A DNA stretch of 64,000 bases from Photobacterium chitinilyticum (GCF_004104355.1 NZ_RJLM01000002.1:425385-489384), one strand, 5' to 3'; positions 1 through 8,118 are shown, numbered from the stretch's first letter. Notes: generated by a model not told the origin, from the sequence alone. Made by a program: numbers and translations.

Positions 1-309
1 GGAAACCGGTGTGCTGCCGAGTTGGGTTGCCTGCAATAGCTCCCGGACTAAATCGCGTGGCGTTTCGATACTGGCCAGTGTTTGATCAGGCAGTGCAACA
101 CTAAACTGTTTTTCTGTGCGCAGAATCAGTTCTGCCCGAGCTAAACTATCAAACCCCAAATCCTGATCAAACCGACAATCGAGCTGCAGGGGAACATCAG
201 GTTGCTGCCCTTGCCGCAGTTCATCCACCAGATCCTTGACCAGCTGCAAGACCAATTCTGCGGTTTGTTCTGGCGTATCACCGAATTGGCGCTGCGTATT
301 TCCCGACAT
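1..309 (-). CDS. Acyl-carrier-protein-like domain protein (partial, cut by window edge)
   Basis: Reading the minus strand from an ATG at 309 gives an open frame that runs off the left edge after 103 codons. It contains a DLGFDSLARAEL stretch, the helix-II motif in which the serine of acyl or peptidyl carrier domains receives 4'-phosphopantetheine. A Shine-Dalgarno-like AGGA lies eight bases before the ATG. The domain would carry acyl or aminoacyl groups as thioesters. About 75 residues cover the carrier domain, and the frame stays open, so this may be the N-terminal carrier domain of a larger synthase. What is fused or adjacent to it lies outside the window, so the pathway cannot be named. 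Confidence 0.7.
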   Translation of the reverse strand, partial: MSGNTQRQFGDTPEQTAELVLQLVKDLVDELRQGQQPDVPLQLDCRFDQDLGFDSLARAELILRTEKQFSVALPDQTLASIETPRDLVRELLQATQLGSTPVS

Positions 310-495
310 AGTAAGCATCCTGCGACGAAGCATTCTTCCCGACGCATTCATAGTGGTTGAGCCTGACGGGTAAATGCCTAATTATTCGGTAGGGTCTGCT
401 TGAAGTGTAGTTAACTTCTGCGATATTAAAGGAAATTGCTGTTTAAATTTGAGAACATTAACAGAGGAGTTGTTGCTCGCGCGGAACCGAGATCA

Positions 496-762
496 TTAGG
501 TTTGATAGTGATAACGACAAGAAATGATTGTGATGTGGCTATCATCGACTGCATAAACAAGACGATTGGATTCGTCTATACGGCGAGACCAGAAGCCAGA
601 TAAATTTTCTTTTAAAGCTTCTGGTTTACCAATTCCTTCGAAAGGTGAACGCTTTGTATCTACGATTAGTTTATTAATGCGCTTGAGCGTTTTCTTATCC
701 TGACTTTGCCAATATAAATAATCATCCCAAGCCGCATCAGTCCAGGCCAGCATTCTACTCAT
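496..762 (-). CDS. yoeB: Toxin YoeB (Txe/YoeB family ribosome-dependent mRNA interferase)
   Basis: This 88-residue protein has the YoeB landmarks in order: WDDYLYWQ near the N terminus, SPFEGIGKPE with a glutamate at 48, NLSGFWSRRI, RLVYAV with arginine 67, and a C-terminal CRYHY with His85 and Tyr86. These residues match the E. coli catalytic set Glu46, Arg65, His83 and Tyr84, so the nuclease looks intact. YoeB cleaves mRNA in the ribosomal A site when free of its antitoxin. The start codon lies inside the end of yefM (8-bp overlap), the usual antitoxin-first order with translational coupling. Control is expected from YefM bound at 1029-1086. Confidence 0.95.
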   Translation of the reverse strand: MSRMLAWTDAAWDDYLYWQSQDKKTLKRINKLIVDTKRSPFEGIGKPEALKENLSGFWSRRIDESNRLVYAVDDSHITIISCRYHYQT

Positions 763-1009
763 CGATGATATCTCGTTCAGTTACTTTACCCGCTTTATAC
801 TGCTCAATTGACTTGTTTAAGTGAGCGGCATTTGCCGGTGATTTAAGTAGATGAACCGTTTCCATAAGGCTGTTGTAGTAATCCATTGACATAACAACCG
901 CATCTTCAGAATCTCGGCGAGTGATAACAGTACAATCTGCATCATTAACGACGCCATCAAGCACAGATTTCAAACCATTCCGTGCTTCAGTAAAAGAAAC
1001 AATGCGCAT
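755..1009 (-). CDS. yefM: Antitoxin YefM (Phd/YefM family)
   Basis: This is an 84-residue Phd/YefM antitoxin. The N-terminal half (MRIVSFTEAR..., then TRRDSEDAVVMSMDYYNSLMET) is the DNA-binding fold of the family. The C-terminal half is the acidic tail that wraps the toxin and ends in a short IIDE. It precedes and overlaps yoeB. YefM neutralises YoeB and represses its own promoter with YoeB as corepressor. The promoter region carries two tandem operator-like elements (see 1029-1086), so autoregulation is well supported by sequence. Confidence 0.93.
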   Translation of the reverse strand: MRIVSFTEARNGLKSVLDGVVNDADCTVITRRDSEDAVVMSMDYYNSLMETVHLLKSPANAAHLNKSIEQYKAGKVTERDIIDE

Positions 1010-1028
1010 AATTAACCTCGATTTAAGT

Positions 1029-1086
1029 TGTACACGTTACTGCACAAGTTTAACTCACCGTTCAGACATGTACAAGAACATGCACA
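1029..1086. promoter_or_regulatory. Two tandem YefM-YoeB operator-like elements
   Basis: TGTACA at 1029-1034 is followed by TGCACA at 1041-1046. Forty bases upstream of yefM the same arrangement recurs: TGTACA at 1069-1074 and TGCACA at 1081-1086. In both, the hexamers are 12 bp apart. In E. coli, YefM-YoeB binds a TGTACA palindrome plus a half-like repeat with 12-bp centre spacing. Here the two-hexamer unit appears twice. Confidence 0.75.
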
Positions 1087-1100
1087 GAACCTAATTAAAA

Positions 1101-1670
1101 TCAGGCACTATGCTTGCGCAGATAGACACCCCATAACGGGGTATAGAAGCGATATATTCTGACGAGCAAATATAGTGTTGTCACAATCGTCGAACAGACT
1201 GCCGCAGCTTTCATGCCGAGCCCCGCAACGACACCGACAGCCATCACGGCAAAGGAAATAAGTGTTACCCGCCAAATAGTCTCAATGTCATAGGACACCC
1301 AGTAGGCGAAGTTAGATTCGCCAAAGCGATACCGTAGCAGAAGCAGGCAAGCCAGATAGAAAATCGGAAATAAGCTGATTAGCGGTATTGGCCAGCCATG
1401 ATACAGCGTTGAACCGACCAACAGTTTCCCGGATACGGTATAAGACAGTGCCAGCGACTCGGTAAAATCGATAGGAATAACGAGAGAAAGCAGATACAGG
1501 CAGAGGCCGACGAAATAGCTAATTGAGCCTGCAAAAATCACAAAGAACAGGGGCATACCGATAAAGAGATGTGCGATAGGTGCTAGGGTAAGGAAATGCA
1601 TGAACAGCCTGACTATCTTCGGTTTTCTATCTTCAGACATTTTATTGTTAGGCATCCTACTCTCAGGCAT
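1101..1670 (-). CDS. Small polytopic inner-membrane protein, unknown function
   Basis: This 189-residue protein has a polar N-terminal tail of about 20 residues and then roughly four to five hydrophobic helices (about 22-45, 47-68, 90-112, 130-155 and 155-172), ending in a short basic tail. The start at 1670 is fixed by a strong AAGGAGG five bases upstream. I do not recognise a family, and no catalytic motif is visible. It lies between the toxin-antitoxin pair and the orphan Vsr gene, in an accessory-looking region. A role in the membrane is all that can be supported. Confidence 0.7.
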   Translation of the reverse strand: MPESRMPNNKMSEDRKPKIVRLFMHFLTLAPIAHLFIGMPLFFVIFAGSISYFVGLCLYLLSLVIPIDFTESLALSYTVSGKLLVGSTLYHGWPIPLISLFPIFYLACLLLLRYRFGESNFAYWVSYDIETIWRVTLISFAVMAVGVVAGLGMKAAAVCSTIVTTLYLLVRIYRFYTPLWGVYLRKHSA

Positions 1671-1680
1671 GGTGGCCTCC

Positions 1681-1776
1681 TTAAACGCTGGTCAATGAAC
1701 GTTTGGCTAACCGATATTGTCTCCCGCCATCGACAACAGCGCGATTGGATCTCCCTTTATTTTTGATTTTCATCAT
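1681..1776 (-). pseudogene. Short ORF or C-terminal gene remnant upstream of the membrane protein
   Basis: A minus-strand reading of 31 codons (MMKIKNKGRSNRAVVDGG... ending SLTSV) stops ten bases before the ATG of the gene at 1670, whose Shine-Dalgarno directly follows. Its tail (GGRQYRLAKRSLTSV) looks more like coding sequence than random DNA, but no ribosome-binding site precedes its ATG. It could be a tiny leader gene or the remnant of a gene lost when the nuclease pair at 1886-3016 arrived. Confidence 0.2.
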
Positions 1777-1885
1777 AGATTGGTTTTGTCTAACCAGAAA
1801 ACGGCTTATGCATGCACGTGAGTATTTGTGTTCTACGTATACTTGTATAGAGGTTGGGTTTGATGATGACTTGCAGGTGTTAGTA

Positions 1886-2371
1886 ATGCCGGACATGAGG
1901 CTGTTTCATTCCAAGAATACCAAGCTGGAGGTTGATCTCAGAAAATTCCTTTTTGCCAGAGGCTTCCGTTACCGCCTCCATGACAAAAGGCTGAAGGGGA
2001 CTCCTGATTTGGTATTTCCAAAATACAAAGCCGTGATTTTTGTGCACGGGTGTTTTTGGCATGCCCATGAGAATTGTTCCCATGCATCTATTCCGAAGAC
2101 TAATACCGAATTTTGGCTTGAAAAGTTCGCAAAAAACAAAGAAAGAGATGAGAAAGCCCAGAAATGGCTGGAAGATAACGGTTGGCGTGTACTTACTCTT
2201 TGGGAGTGCGCAATTAGAAAACCGGAACAGTTTTGCTTTGATGAGCTGCTGGATTTTGTGGAGTGTTGGCTGGTGGGAGGGGCTAGATCTTGTGAAGTTT
2301 CGGGACGCAATGAAATACCGTTGCTTGATCTAGCCATTGAAAGTGGCCAGCTATGTATGAAGGTTATCTAA
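1886..2371 (+). CDS. vsr: Very-short-patch repair endonuclease (Vsr), N-terminally short
   Basis: The protein from the ATG at 1886 has 161 residues and shows the Vsr core: SKNTKLE, GFRYRLHDKRLKGTPDLVFPKYKAVIFVHGCFWHAHENC, then NTEFWLEKF and GWRVLTLWECA. The aspartate of PDLVF is the catalytic metal ligand, and the HGCFWHxH and WEC motifs carry the structural zinc and active-site residues. Vsr nicks T:G mismatches left by deamination of 5-methylcytosine. The usual first dozen residues, ending in RSxNM, are missing, so the N terminus looks eroded. Longer in-frame starts upstream give a sequence unlike protein. No cytosine methyltransferase is adjacent. It converges with the HNH gene and overlaps its end by 21 bp. 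Confidence 0.85.
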   Translation: MPDMRLFHSKNTKLEVDLRKFLFARGFRYRLHDKRLKGTPDLVFPKYKAVIFVHGCFWHAHENCSHASIPKTNTEFWLEKFAKNKERDEKAQKWLEDNGWRVLTLWECAIRKPEQFCFDELLDFVECWLVGGARSCEVSGRNEIPLLDLAIESGQLCMKVI

Positions 2372-3016
2372 CAAAGTCTGAGTTAATTGCTGTGTTTCAC
2401 TAGAATAATGCAGCTTACGGTGACAGTTCGGACATAGGGCTACACAATTATCAACAATATCGGGCCCACCATCAGCAAGCCTGATGAGGTGGTGAACTTC
2501 TAAATAGTCTTTGCCACTTTTAGTTTTAAATGGTGCAGGAACCTTACACATTTCGCATTGCCCATTTGCTCTGTCGAGAACCCAGCCCTTTACTTCAGGT
2601 GAGCGTTCATATTTTACAATTTTTCCAAAACTGGACTTTGGCTCTCTGATCCCTTCTGGCAATGATTTACGTTGTTTTTGACGGTAAGAATCTACTTGAG
2701 CTTCAAAAGGTACTTCCTCATTAAAAGGACGATTTTCGAGTTCGGCAAGTATCTCTTCGATTGCTGAAGTTACGTTTCGTCCAACATTTTTGGCGGGTTT
2801 TAACCCTTCAACCCAATCACGATCATGAAGTAGGTATATATAGGATATATTCTGCATTCGGTATTCATAAGCTTTTTCTGAACGACCGAATTGTTCTGAG
2901 AGCATCCGGTAGAATGCTTTTTTGTTACAGCTTTGGCCTTGCTGTTGTAACGTGTGCATCTGTAAGTAGACATCTATTGTGGCTTTTAACTCTTCCTTGG
3001 TCCATCTATCTCGCAT
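2351..3016 (-). CDS. HNH endonuclease
   Basis: The C-terminal third carries a classic HNH nuclease: CEMCKVPAPF, then LEVHHLIRLADGG, DNCVALCPNCHRKLH. The two CxxC pairs bind zinc, and the HH plus the later N and H form the beta-beta-alpha metal site. The N-terminal part (about 150 residues) has a helix-rich RWTKEEL...FGRSEKAYEYRMQNI module that could recognise DNA. Such proteins are often restriction enzymes of the McrA or type II kind. An ATG at 3016 is preferred to a TTG at 3028. The convergent Vsr gene suggests both came from a restriction-modification island whose methylase is absent here. Confidence 0.8.
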   Translation of the reverse strand: MRDRWTKEELKATIDVYLQMHTLQQQGQSCNKKAFYRMLSEQFGRSEKAYEYRMQNISYIYLLHDRDWVEGLKPAKNVGRNVTSAIEEILAELENRPFNEEVPFEAQVDSYRQKQRKSLPEGIREPKSSFGKIVKYERSPEVKGWVLDRANGQCEMCKVPAPFKTKSGKDYLEVHHLIRLADGGPDIVDNCVALCPNCHRKLHYSSETQQLTQTLLDNLHT

Positions 3017-3028
3017 GTTAAGGTACAA

Positions 3029-3211
3029 CTCATTGATATAAAACGAGAGTTATATTAACGCTTTTGTATATAAGATCTATTGATGGATGTCTAATTTTCC
3101 TTACTTTGATGGGGGGTGAATGGCTGCAAGAGCACAAGATAATAGTAGCCTTTGAAATCTGGACTCTAGATTAATACCAATGAGCTTTATAGTTATCAAC
3201 ACCTAAGAAGC
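3029..3211. other. Intergenic spacer, no feature recognised
   Basis: This AT-rich spacer lies between the HNH gene and the GST-like gene. I see no repeat, RNA or convincing terminator. It marks the right-hand edge of the accessory nuclease segment. Confidence 0.3.
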
Positions 3212-3964
3212 TCACCCATAAGTCTCCTCCAAATACCACAAGATATCCTTCGACTCAAACATGTCTATACCGGTGTTGGGATCCATTAGATAGGGCACCT
3301 GCACGTTGCCGTGCTGCTTGAAAAACTCATCTCGCTTGGTATTAGGCAGTGGCTTGTAAGGCTTAAGGCTCCAATGGAGTTTGGCTGGCCCCATGTCGGA
3401 GAATTGCTGTTTGCCGAGGTTAATCAGAATGTAAGTCAGTTCAAGCTCACACAACCTTTCGCGGACCGGGCGGGAGAACGGACTGGATTCAAAGCTGTAC
3501 AGAACCAGCGGCAGAGAAGGCTGCCGAGATGATCGCGCTTTAACGCCTGCGCCCAAACGTATGCCTGTTGCCAGCTTGGATGTCAGGGTGCTGCTGAGTT
3601 GTCCGAGGCATGCCTTGGGTGGCTTGCTGCCGCGGTATTGCAGAAACAAGTGATGAATGATCTCTTCAGCGCCTTTGACGACGTCCGGGCTGTTAGAGTC
3701 AACTAGAACGGGCGGGGTAATACCATTGAATGCTGATTTGAGCTTCGCGAGATTTTCTCCGCCCGTAGGGCAGGGGGCGATGATCACATTCAAATTTAGC
3801 TCTGTGAGCACTTCGCGAACTAGCCGACATTTTGAATCGCCTTCCTGATCAAACAGAATAAGCGTTTGTTCTGGTTGTTCTATGGCTTTGCTGGCAACAG
3901 TTCCACGCCAGAAGCGATAGGTTGAAGCCAATGTCGATGTTGTAATGTTCAGCAAATGGTTCAT
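3212..3964 (-). CDS. Tandem thioredoxin-fold protein of the glutathione S-transferase N-terminal type
   Basis: From the ATG at 3964, chosen for an AGGTG five bases upstream rather than the longer frame from 4060, the protein has 250 residues. It repeats a GST N-terminal thioredoxin fold: TLILFDQEGDSKCRLVREVL near residue 34, and LVLYSFESSPFSRPVRERLCEL near residue 154. Each repeat is followed by the (T/Q)(P/V)P(V/Y)L cis-proline loop and an acidic SKDILWYLEETYG-type helix. No helical GST C-terminal domain is present. The second repeat has serines in place of the glutaredoxin cysteines. Members are usually annotated as glutathione S-transferase N-terminal domain proteins. Substrate and reaction are unknown. 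Confidence 0.75.
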   Translation of the reverse strand: MNHLLNITTSTLASTYRFWRGTVASKAIEQPEQTLILFDQEGDSKCRLVREVLTELNLNVIIAPCPTGGENLAKLKSAFNGITPPVLVDSNSPDVVKGAEEIIHHLFLQYRGSKPPKACLGQLSSTLTSKLATGIRLGAGVKARSSRQPSLPLVLYSFESSPFSRPVRERLCELELTYILINLGKQQFSDMGPAKLHWSLKPYKPLPNTKRDEFFKQHGNVQVPYLMDPNTGIDMFESKDILWYLEETYG

Positions 3965-4120
3965 GTACTCACCTGTTATCCGCTTTAGTCCGTTAAGAGG
4001 GATGGAGTTATGTATAGAACAAATAAAGCCGTTGTACTGATTATTTAATCTAAAAAACACCGGGTTGGCTACTTTTTATTCACATGTATTCTTATGGGTA
4101 GATGTCTCTATTGAAATAAC

Positions 4121-5053
4121 TCACTCCCCAATCCACTCCCATCGTTTTTGCACTTCATGTACTTTCTTGCCCAGAATAATTTCCCTGATATCCGTGACAA
4201 ATTCCTCAATCATGTTGCCAAATTCACCTTTTCGGCAGATAACCGCCAGCTGTCGAGTGATCCCCGGGGCTGGCAGCGGCTGGCATTCAAGCTTGTCGAG
4301 CAACTCAAGCTGACGGGCCAAAAATGTCGGTGTTGTTAGCGACCATCCCAACCCCTCTGCCACCATGCCCAACACGTTGTCGGCACGATCGAGGGAGAAC
4401 TGGCTCTGTGGCTTGTAGTTCCGCCATCGCAGCCAGTTGTTGGTCTGGGTGCCTGTCGGCGTCCAGTTCTCATAGGCGATATAGGGCTGGTGCTTTGCCA
4501 GCCACTGAATGTTTTTCGGCTCCCAGTCTGCGGGCGTAACAACCACATACTGCTCGCTGAGCAGCGGGAACATGGCAAGTTCCTGCGGAATGTCCTGATT
4601 GGTCATAGAGATGATGATATCGACCTTGCCAGACTGCAGCGATGCCAGCAGCTCCGGTGCCGTGCCGGTCATCTGGTTGATATGGGCAACTTTGGGCTGG
4701 AGGTATTTGAGCAATTCTATTCCGGCGACCTGAGTGACCGAATCGACCATTCCGATCCGTAATCTCGGCAGCTTGCCTTTTTCGATCGAGTGCATCCAGT
4801 CTTGCAGTTTGCGTGATTCCGCCAGTAGCTTGCTGCCTTGCTCATAAAGTTCTCTGCCTGCCAGTGTGAGTTGTATCGGCCGTTTGCTCCTGTCCAGCAG
4901 CTTGCAGTCAAGCACTTGCTCCAGGCTCTGGACCAGCTGTGATACTGCAGATTGGGTTTGGTTGAGGTGGTTGGCGGCTTTGCTGAACGAGCCAGTTTCC
5001 ACCACAGTTATATAAGTTCTGAGTTGGCGAAGATCAAATGCAATCGAGTCCAT
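4121..5053 (-). CDS. LysR-family transcriptional regulator
   Basis: This 310-residue protein begins with a LysR winged helix-turn-helix (about residues 8-66: LRQLRTYITVVETGSFSKAANHLNQTQSAVSQLVQSLE) followed by the periplasmic-binding-protein-like effector domain (about 95-295). It is divergent from the lyase/MmgE-PrpD/Dcu operon that starts at 5201, with about 150 bp between. The standard LysR arrangement makes it the likely activator of that operon, responding to the transported dicarboxylate or amino-dicarboxylate. The effector itself cannot be read from the sequence. Confidence 0.9.
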   Translation of the reverse strand: MDSIAFDLRQLRTYITVVETGSFSKAANHLNQTQSAVSQLVQSLEQVLDCKLLDRSKRPIQLTLAGRELYEQGSKLLAESRKLQDWMHSIEKGKLPRLRIGMVDSVTQVAGIELLKYLQPKVAHINQMTGTAPELLASLQSGKVDIIISMTNQDIPQELAMFPLLSEQYVVVTPADWEPKNIQWLAKHQPYIAYENWTPTGTQTNNWLRWRNYKPQSQFSLDRADNVLGMVAEGLGWSLTTPTFLARQLELLDKLECQPLPAPGITRQLAVICRKGEFGNMIEEFVTDIREIILGKKVHEVQKRWEWIGE

Positions 5054-5200
5054 ATCAGGCTCTAGTATAAATCAAACTAATACTCTGCATTATATTCCCC
5101 ACTGGTATCTAAGTACGGAGCTAGTTCAAACAATCCCGATAATCCTTGCCTTAGAATTCTAATCATCAAAGAAAATTGAATAAAACCGCAGGATTGAACC
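5054..5200. promoter_or_regulatory. Divergent control region between the LysR gene and the lyase operon
   Basis: This 147-bp AT-rich spacer separates two divergent start codons. A Shine-Dalgarno AGGA is seen just before the lyase ATG. Several ATAAAT/ATTATA tracts could be LysR boxes or -10 elements, but I cannot single one out. Confidence 0.4.
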
Positions 5201-6673
5201 ATGAGAAAAGAATCTGATGTATTAGGTGAGATGATGTTGCCGGACGAGGCTTATTATGGCATTCAGACGGTACGAGCCCGCGATAACTTTGCGGTTTCCG
5301 GTCGCACGGCAGTCGAAGTGCCGCATTACCTGTGGTCGGTAGCTGCTATTAAGCAGGCTGCAGCCAAGGCGAACTGTAAAATTGGTGCGCTGGACGAAAA
5401 GCTGGCTGACGCCATTGTTCAGGCCTCGCAGGAAGTGATGGATCATCGTTTTGACGATCAGTTTCCTATCGATATCTTTCAGGGCGGCGGCGGTACCTCG
5501 ACCAATATGAATGCCAACGAGGTAATAGCCAACCGCGCCAACGAAATTATCACCGGCCAGAAAGGCTATGAGACGGTACACCCCAATACTCACGTCAACA
5601 TGGGCCAGTCGACCAACGATGTGATCCCGGCGGCGATGAAGATGACTTGTCGCCTGAATCTGCATCAGCTGATCAAGGAAGTGGCGGCATTGGAAGCCAT
5701 GCTTGAGGAGAAAACCCAAGCGTTCGAGCATGTCGTGAAGTTAGCCAGAACTTGTTTGCAGGATGCGGTGCCAATTACTCTCGGCCAGCAGTTCAGCGGT
5801 TATCTTCATCAGGTTCGACGCCTGCACCAGTCATTGAAAGCGGCCAGCGAACAAACCCTGGACTTGCCACTGGGGGCGACAGCGGTCGGTACCGGACTTT
5901 CCACTCATGAAGGCTATCTGGATCAGGTATACGTCGAGCTTCGCGAGATCAGCGGCGAGCAGTTTGTAGCCGAGGAGAACTTCTTCGATGGGCTGCAAAA
6001 CGGCGATACCTACCTTGAGGTGGCCGCCCAGATCAAAAAGCTGGCTGCTTTCCTTTCAAAAATGGCAACGGATTTCCGGATTCAGGGTAGCGGCCCGCGT
6101 GCAGGGTTTAACGAGTTGTTCCTGCCAGCGGTTCAGCCGGGCTCTTCTATCATGCCGGGCAAGATCAATCCGGTAATGCCGGAGCTGATCAACCAGATCG
6201 CCTATCAGGTTATTGGCAACGATGTCGCGATCACTATGGCTGTCGAGGGCGGTGAGCTGGATCTGAATGTCTGGGAGCCGGTGATCATCAAGGCGCTGTT
6301 CGAGTCCTGTACCTTGCTCACTAACGCTATCCCGCTGTTTGTTGAAAAATGCCTGAAAGATCTGCTGCCAAACGAGCCTGTGTGCCGCGAATATGCCGAA
6401 AAGAGTACGGCACTGGCAACCGTGATTGCGACCCTGTTCGGTTACAAGGTGGGAAGCCGTATCGCGACAGCGGCCTTTGAGCAGAACCTCAGTGTGCGTG
6501 AAGTGGTGCTGGCTGAGCAGCTGTTGACCCCGGCGCAGGCCGATTATCTGCTGGATCCGATGGTGATGACCGATCCCAAGGCCAGTACGGCAGCGGTGAA
6601 GCGTTATCAGCAGGAGATGGCTGGGTCTGACCAAACAAACGGGCAGCCAAAACAGGTTGAGGAAACCGTATGA
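5201..6673 (+). CDS. Aspartase/fumarase-superfamily lyase, divergent aspartate ammonia-lyase type
   Basis: This 490-residue protein has all three superfamily signature regions: FQGGGGTSTNMNANEV near 106, HVNMGQSTNDVIP near 145, and the mobile catalytic loop GSSIMPGKINPV at 314-325 with the catalytic serine. It would eliminate fumarate from an aspartate-like substrate. It departs from the classical aspartase pattern: HVNMGQ replaces HVNKCQ, the GRTxLQDA motif reads ARTCLQDA, and PGKINP replaces PAKVNP. Those positions shape the amine pocket. It is translationally coupled to an MmgE/PrpD gene and shares its operon with a Dcu transporter. Plain aspartase is possible, but a C-N lyase acting on N-substituted aspartates fits the neighbours better. 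Confidence 0.8.
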   Translation: MRKESDVLGEMMLPDEAYYGIQTVRARDNFAVSGRTAVEVPHYLWSVAAIKQAAAKANCKIGALDEKLADAIVQASQEVMDHRFDDQFPIDIFQGGGGTSTNMNANEVIANRANEIITGQKGYETVHPNTHVNMGQSTNDVIPAAMKMTCRLNLHQLIKEVAALEAMLEEKTQAFEHVVKLARTCLQDAVPITLGQQFSGYLHQVRRLHQSLKAASEQTLDLPLGATAVGTGLSTHEGYLDQVYVELREISGEQFVAEENFFDGLQNGDTYLEVAAQIKKLAAFLSKMATDFRIQGSGPRAGFNELFLPAVQPGSSIMPGKINPVMPELINQIAYQVIGNDVAITMAVEGGELDLNVWEPVIIKALFESCTLLTNAIPLFVEKCLKDLLPNEPVCREYAEKSTALATVIATLFGYKVGSRIATAAFEQNLSVREVVLAEQLLTPAQADYLLDPMVMTDPKASTAAVKRYQQEMAGSDQTNGQPKQVEETV

Positions 6674-8079
6674 AACCAGATCCGTTACTGAGGCAGATCG
6701 CACATTGGTGCGTGAATCTTCGGCTCGATGATGTTCCCGACGAGGTGACACATGTAGCCAAGACCGCCCTGACCGATTATGTCGCCGTTACTATCGCCGG
6801 TAGTGAGATGCCGGTCGCCAGAAAGCTGCAGCAGTTTGCCATGCAGCGCGCGCCGCAGGGCAATTGCAGTGTATTTGGTACTGAGCAGAAAACCAGTATG
6901 GCCTACGCCAGCTATGCCAATGGCGCCGCATCCCATGCGCTTGATTTTGATGATGTCAGCTGGGCGACGATTGGTCATCCGACCGTAACCGTAGCCCCCG
7001 TTGCCTTTGCTGCCGCCGAGGAAGGCAAGCTAGGTGGCGAAAGCGTGTTGCTTGCTTATATCGCTGGCGTCGAGGCCCAGCATCAGATAGCGAAGTGGGT
7101 GATGCCGCAGCTGTCTGAACAGGGCTGGCATACCACGCCTGCGATCGGAGTGTTCGGGGCGACAGTAGCGGCTGGTTTGCTGCAAGGGCTTGATGAGACG
7201 GCTCTGACCAATGCACTAGCGATTGCTGCATCGTCGGCCTCCGGGGTTCGGGGAAATTTTGGTAGCCAGACCAAGGCAATGCATGCCGGAATGGCTGCTT
7301 TTAATGGTGTCAATGCTGTGGAGCTGGCGATGCTGGGAGTAACAGGCAAGCCCAATGTCATTGAGGCCGCTGATGGTTTTGCCCAGTGCTTTACCGGGAT
7401 CTCCTCCCTAGAAGGGGTCGAGGTGACGCTTGGCAGGCAATGGGACTTGCTGGAAAACGGTTTGGTGTTCAAGCAATACCCGTGCTGTAGCGGCAGCCAT
7501 CCTGCCATTGATTGCTGGGATGCTTTGATTGTAGAGAGAGGGCTTGTTGAAAGAGGGCTTGTTGGAAAGGAGCTCGGCGAAAGAGTACTGGATCCTGATG
7601 ACATTGAATATATCCAGGTTGGTGCCAGCTTGCTCGGGCCGCGTGAACTGGTGTGCGACCACCCGCAAAATGTCATCGAAGCCAAGTTCTCGATGCAGTA
7701 CGCCTTGGCTGCCCGTCTGATCCATGGCGCGGTCGGGCTGGATCAATTTACCGACGAGGCCGTGCGTGATCCCCGCGTACAGGCTCTGATGTCAAAGATC
7801 CGGATGAGGGTCGATCCCGAGTTGGAAAAATTGGGTTTCATCGGAACAGCACCAGTCAAGATCCGGGTGTATCTGGCAAACGGTGAAACGCTGAGTATCG
7901 AAAACGATCTAGCCAAAGGTACGCCGGAAAAGCCGCTGTCTCAGGCGGAAATAGAAAAGAAATTTACTTCCTGTGTCGTGCCAAGGGTAGGCGAACACAA
8001 GTGCCAGCACTGGCTAAGCGCATTGGCCAATTTAGAAGCCATGACTTTTTCAGAGCTTAATCAACTTTTGAATTCATAA
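6670..8079 (+). CDS. MmgE/PrpD-family protein
   Basis: This is a 469-residue member of the MmgE/PrpD fold, which includes 2-methylcitrate dehydratase, cis-aconitate decarboxylase and iminodisuccinate epimerase. Typical features are HALDFDDVSWATIGHPTV near residue 95 (compare D-D-x-x-x...HP), the AASSASGVRGNFGSQTKAMHAG region near 190 and KQYPCCSGSHPAID near 270. The ATG overlaps the preceding stop by four bases, so the two are translationally coupled. Coupling to an aspartase-type lyase and a C4-dicarboxylate carrier argues for a stereochemical or dehydration step on an aspartate-derived substrate and against the methylcitrate cycle. A 15-bp tandem duplication adds a VERGLVERGLV repeat near residue 290. 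Confidence 0.8.
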   Translation: MKPDPLLRQIAHWCVNLRLDDVPDEVTHVAKTALTDYVAVTIAGSEMPVARKLQQFAMQRAPQGNCSVFGTEQKTSMAYASYANGAASHALDFDDVSWATIGHPTVTVAPVAFAAAEEGKLGGESVLLAYIAGVEAQHQIAKWVMPQLSEQGWHTTPAIGVFGATVAAGLLQGLDETALTNALAIAASSASGVRGNFGSQTKAMHAGMAAFNGVNAVELAMLGVTGKPNVIEAADGFAQCFTGISSLEGVEVTLGRQWDLLENGLVFKQYPCCSGSHPAIDCWDALIVERGLVERGLVGKELGERVLDPDDIEYIQVGASLLGPRELVCDHPQNVIEAKFSMQYALAARLIHGAVGLDQFTDEAVRDPRVQALMSKIRMRVDPELEKLGFIGTAPVKIRVYLANGETLSIENDLAKGTPEKPLSQAEIEKKFTSCVVPRVGEHKCQHWLSALANLEAMTFSELNQLLNS

Positions 8080-8118
8080 CAGCAACTCCCGAACCAATAA
8101 CGGGAGTGGAGGTATCCA

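Noticed and set aside
1703-1885. Longer N terminus for the Vsr protein
   Set aside because: The upstream in-frame sequence begins with TTG, has no ribosome-binding site and does not resemble the conserved Vsr start.
5201-8079. Methylcitrate-cycle genes
   Set aside because: MmgE/PrpD is present, but there is no methylcitrate synthase or lyase, and the partner is an aspartase-type enzyme.
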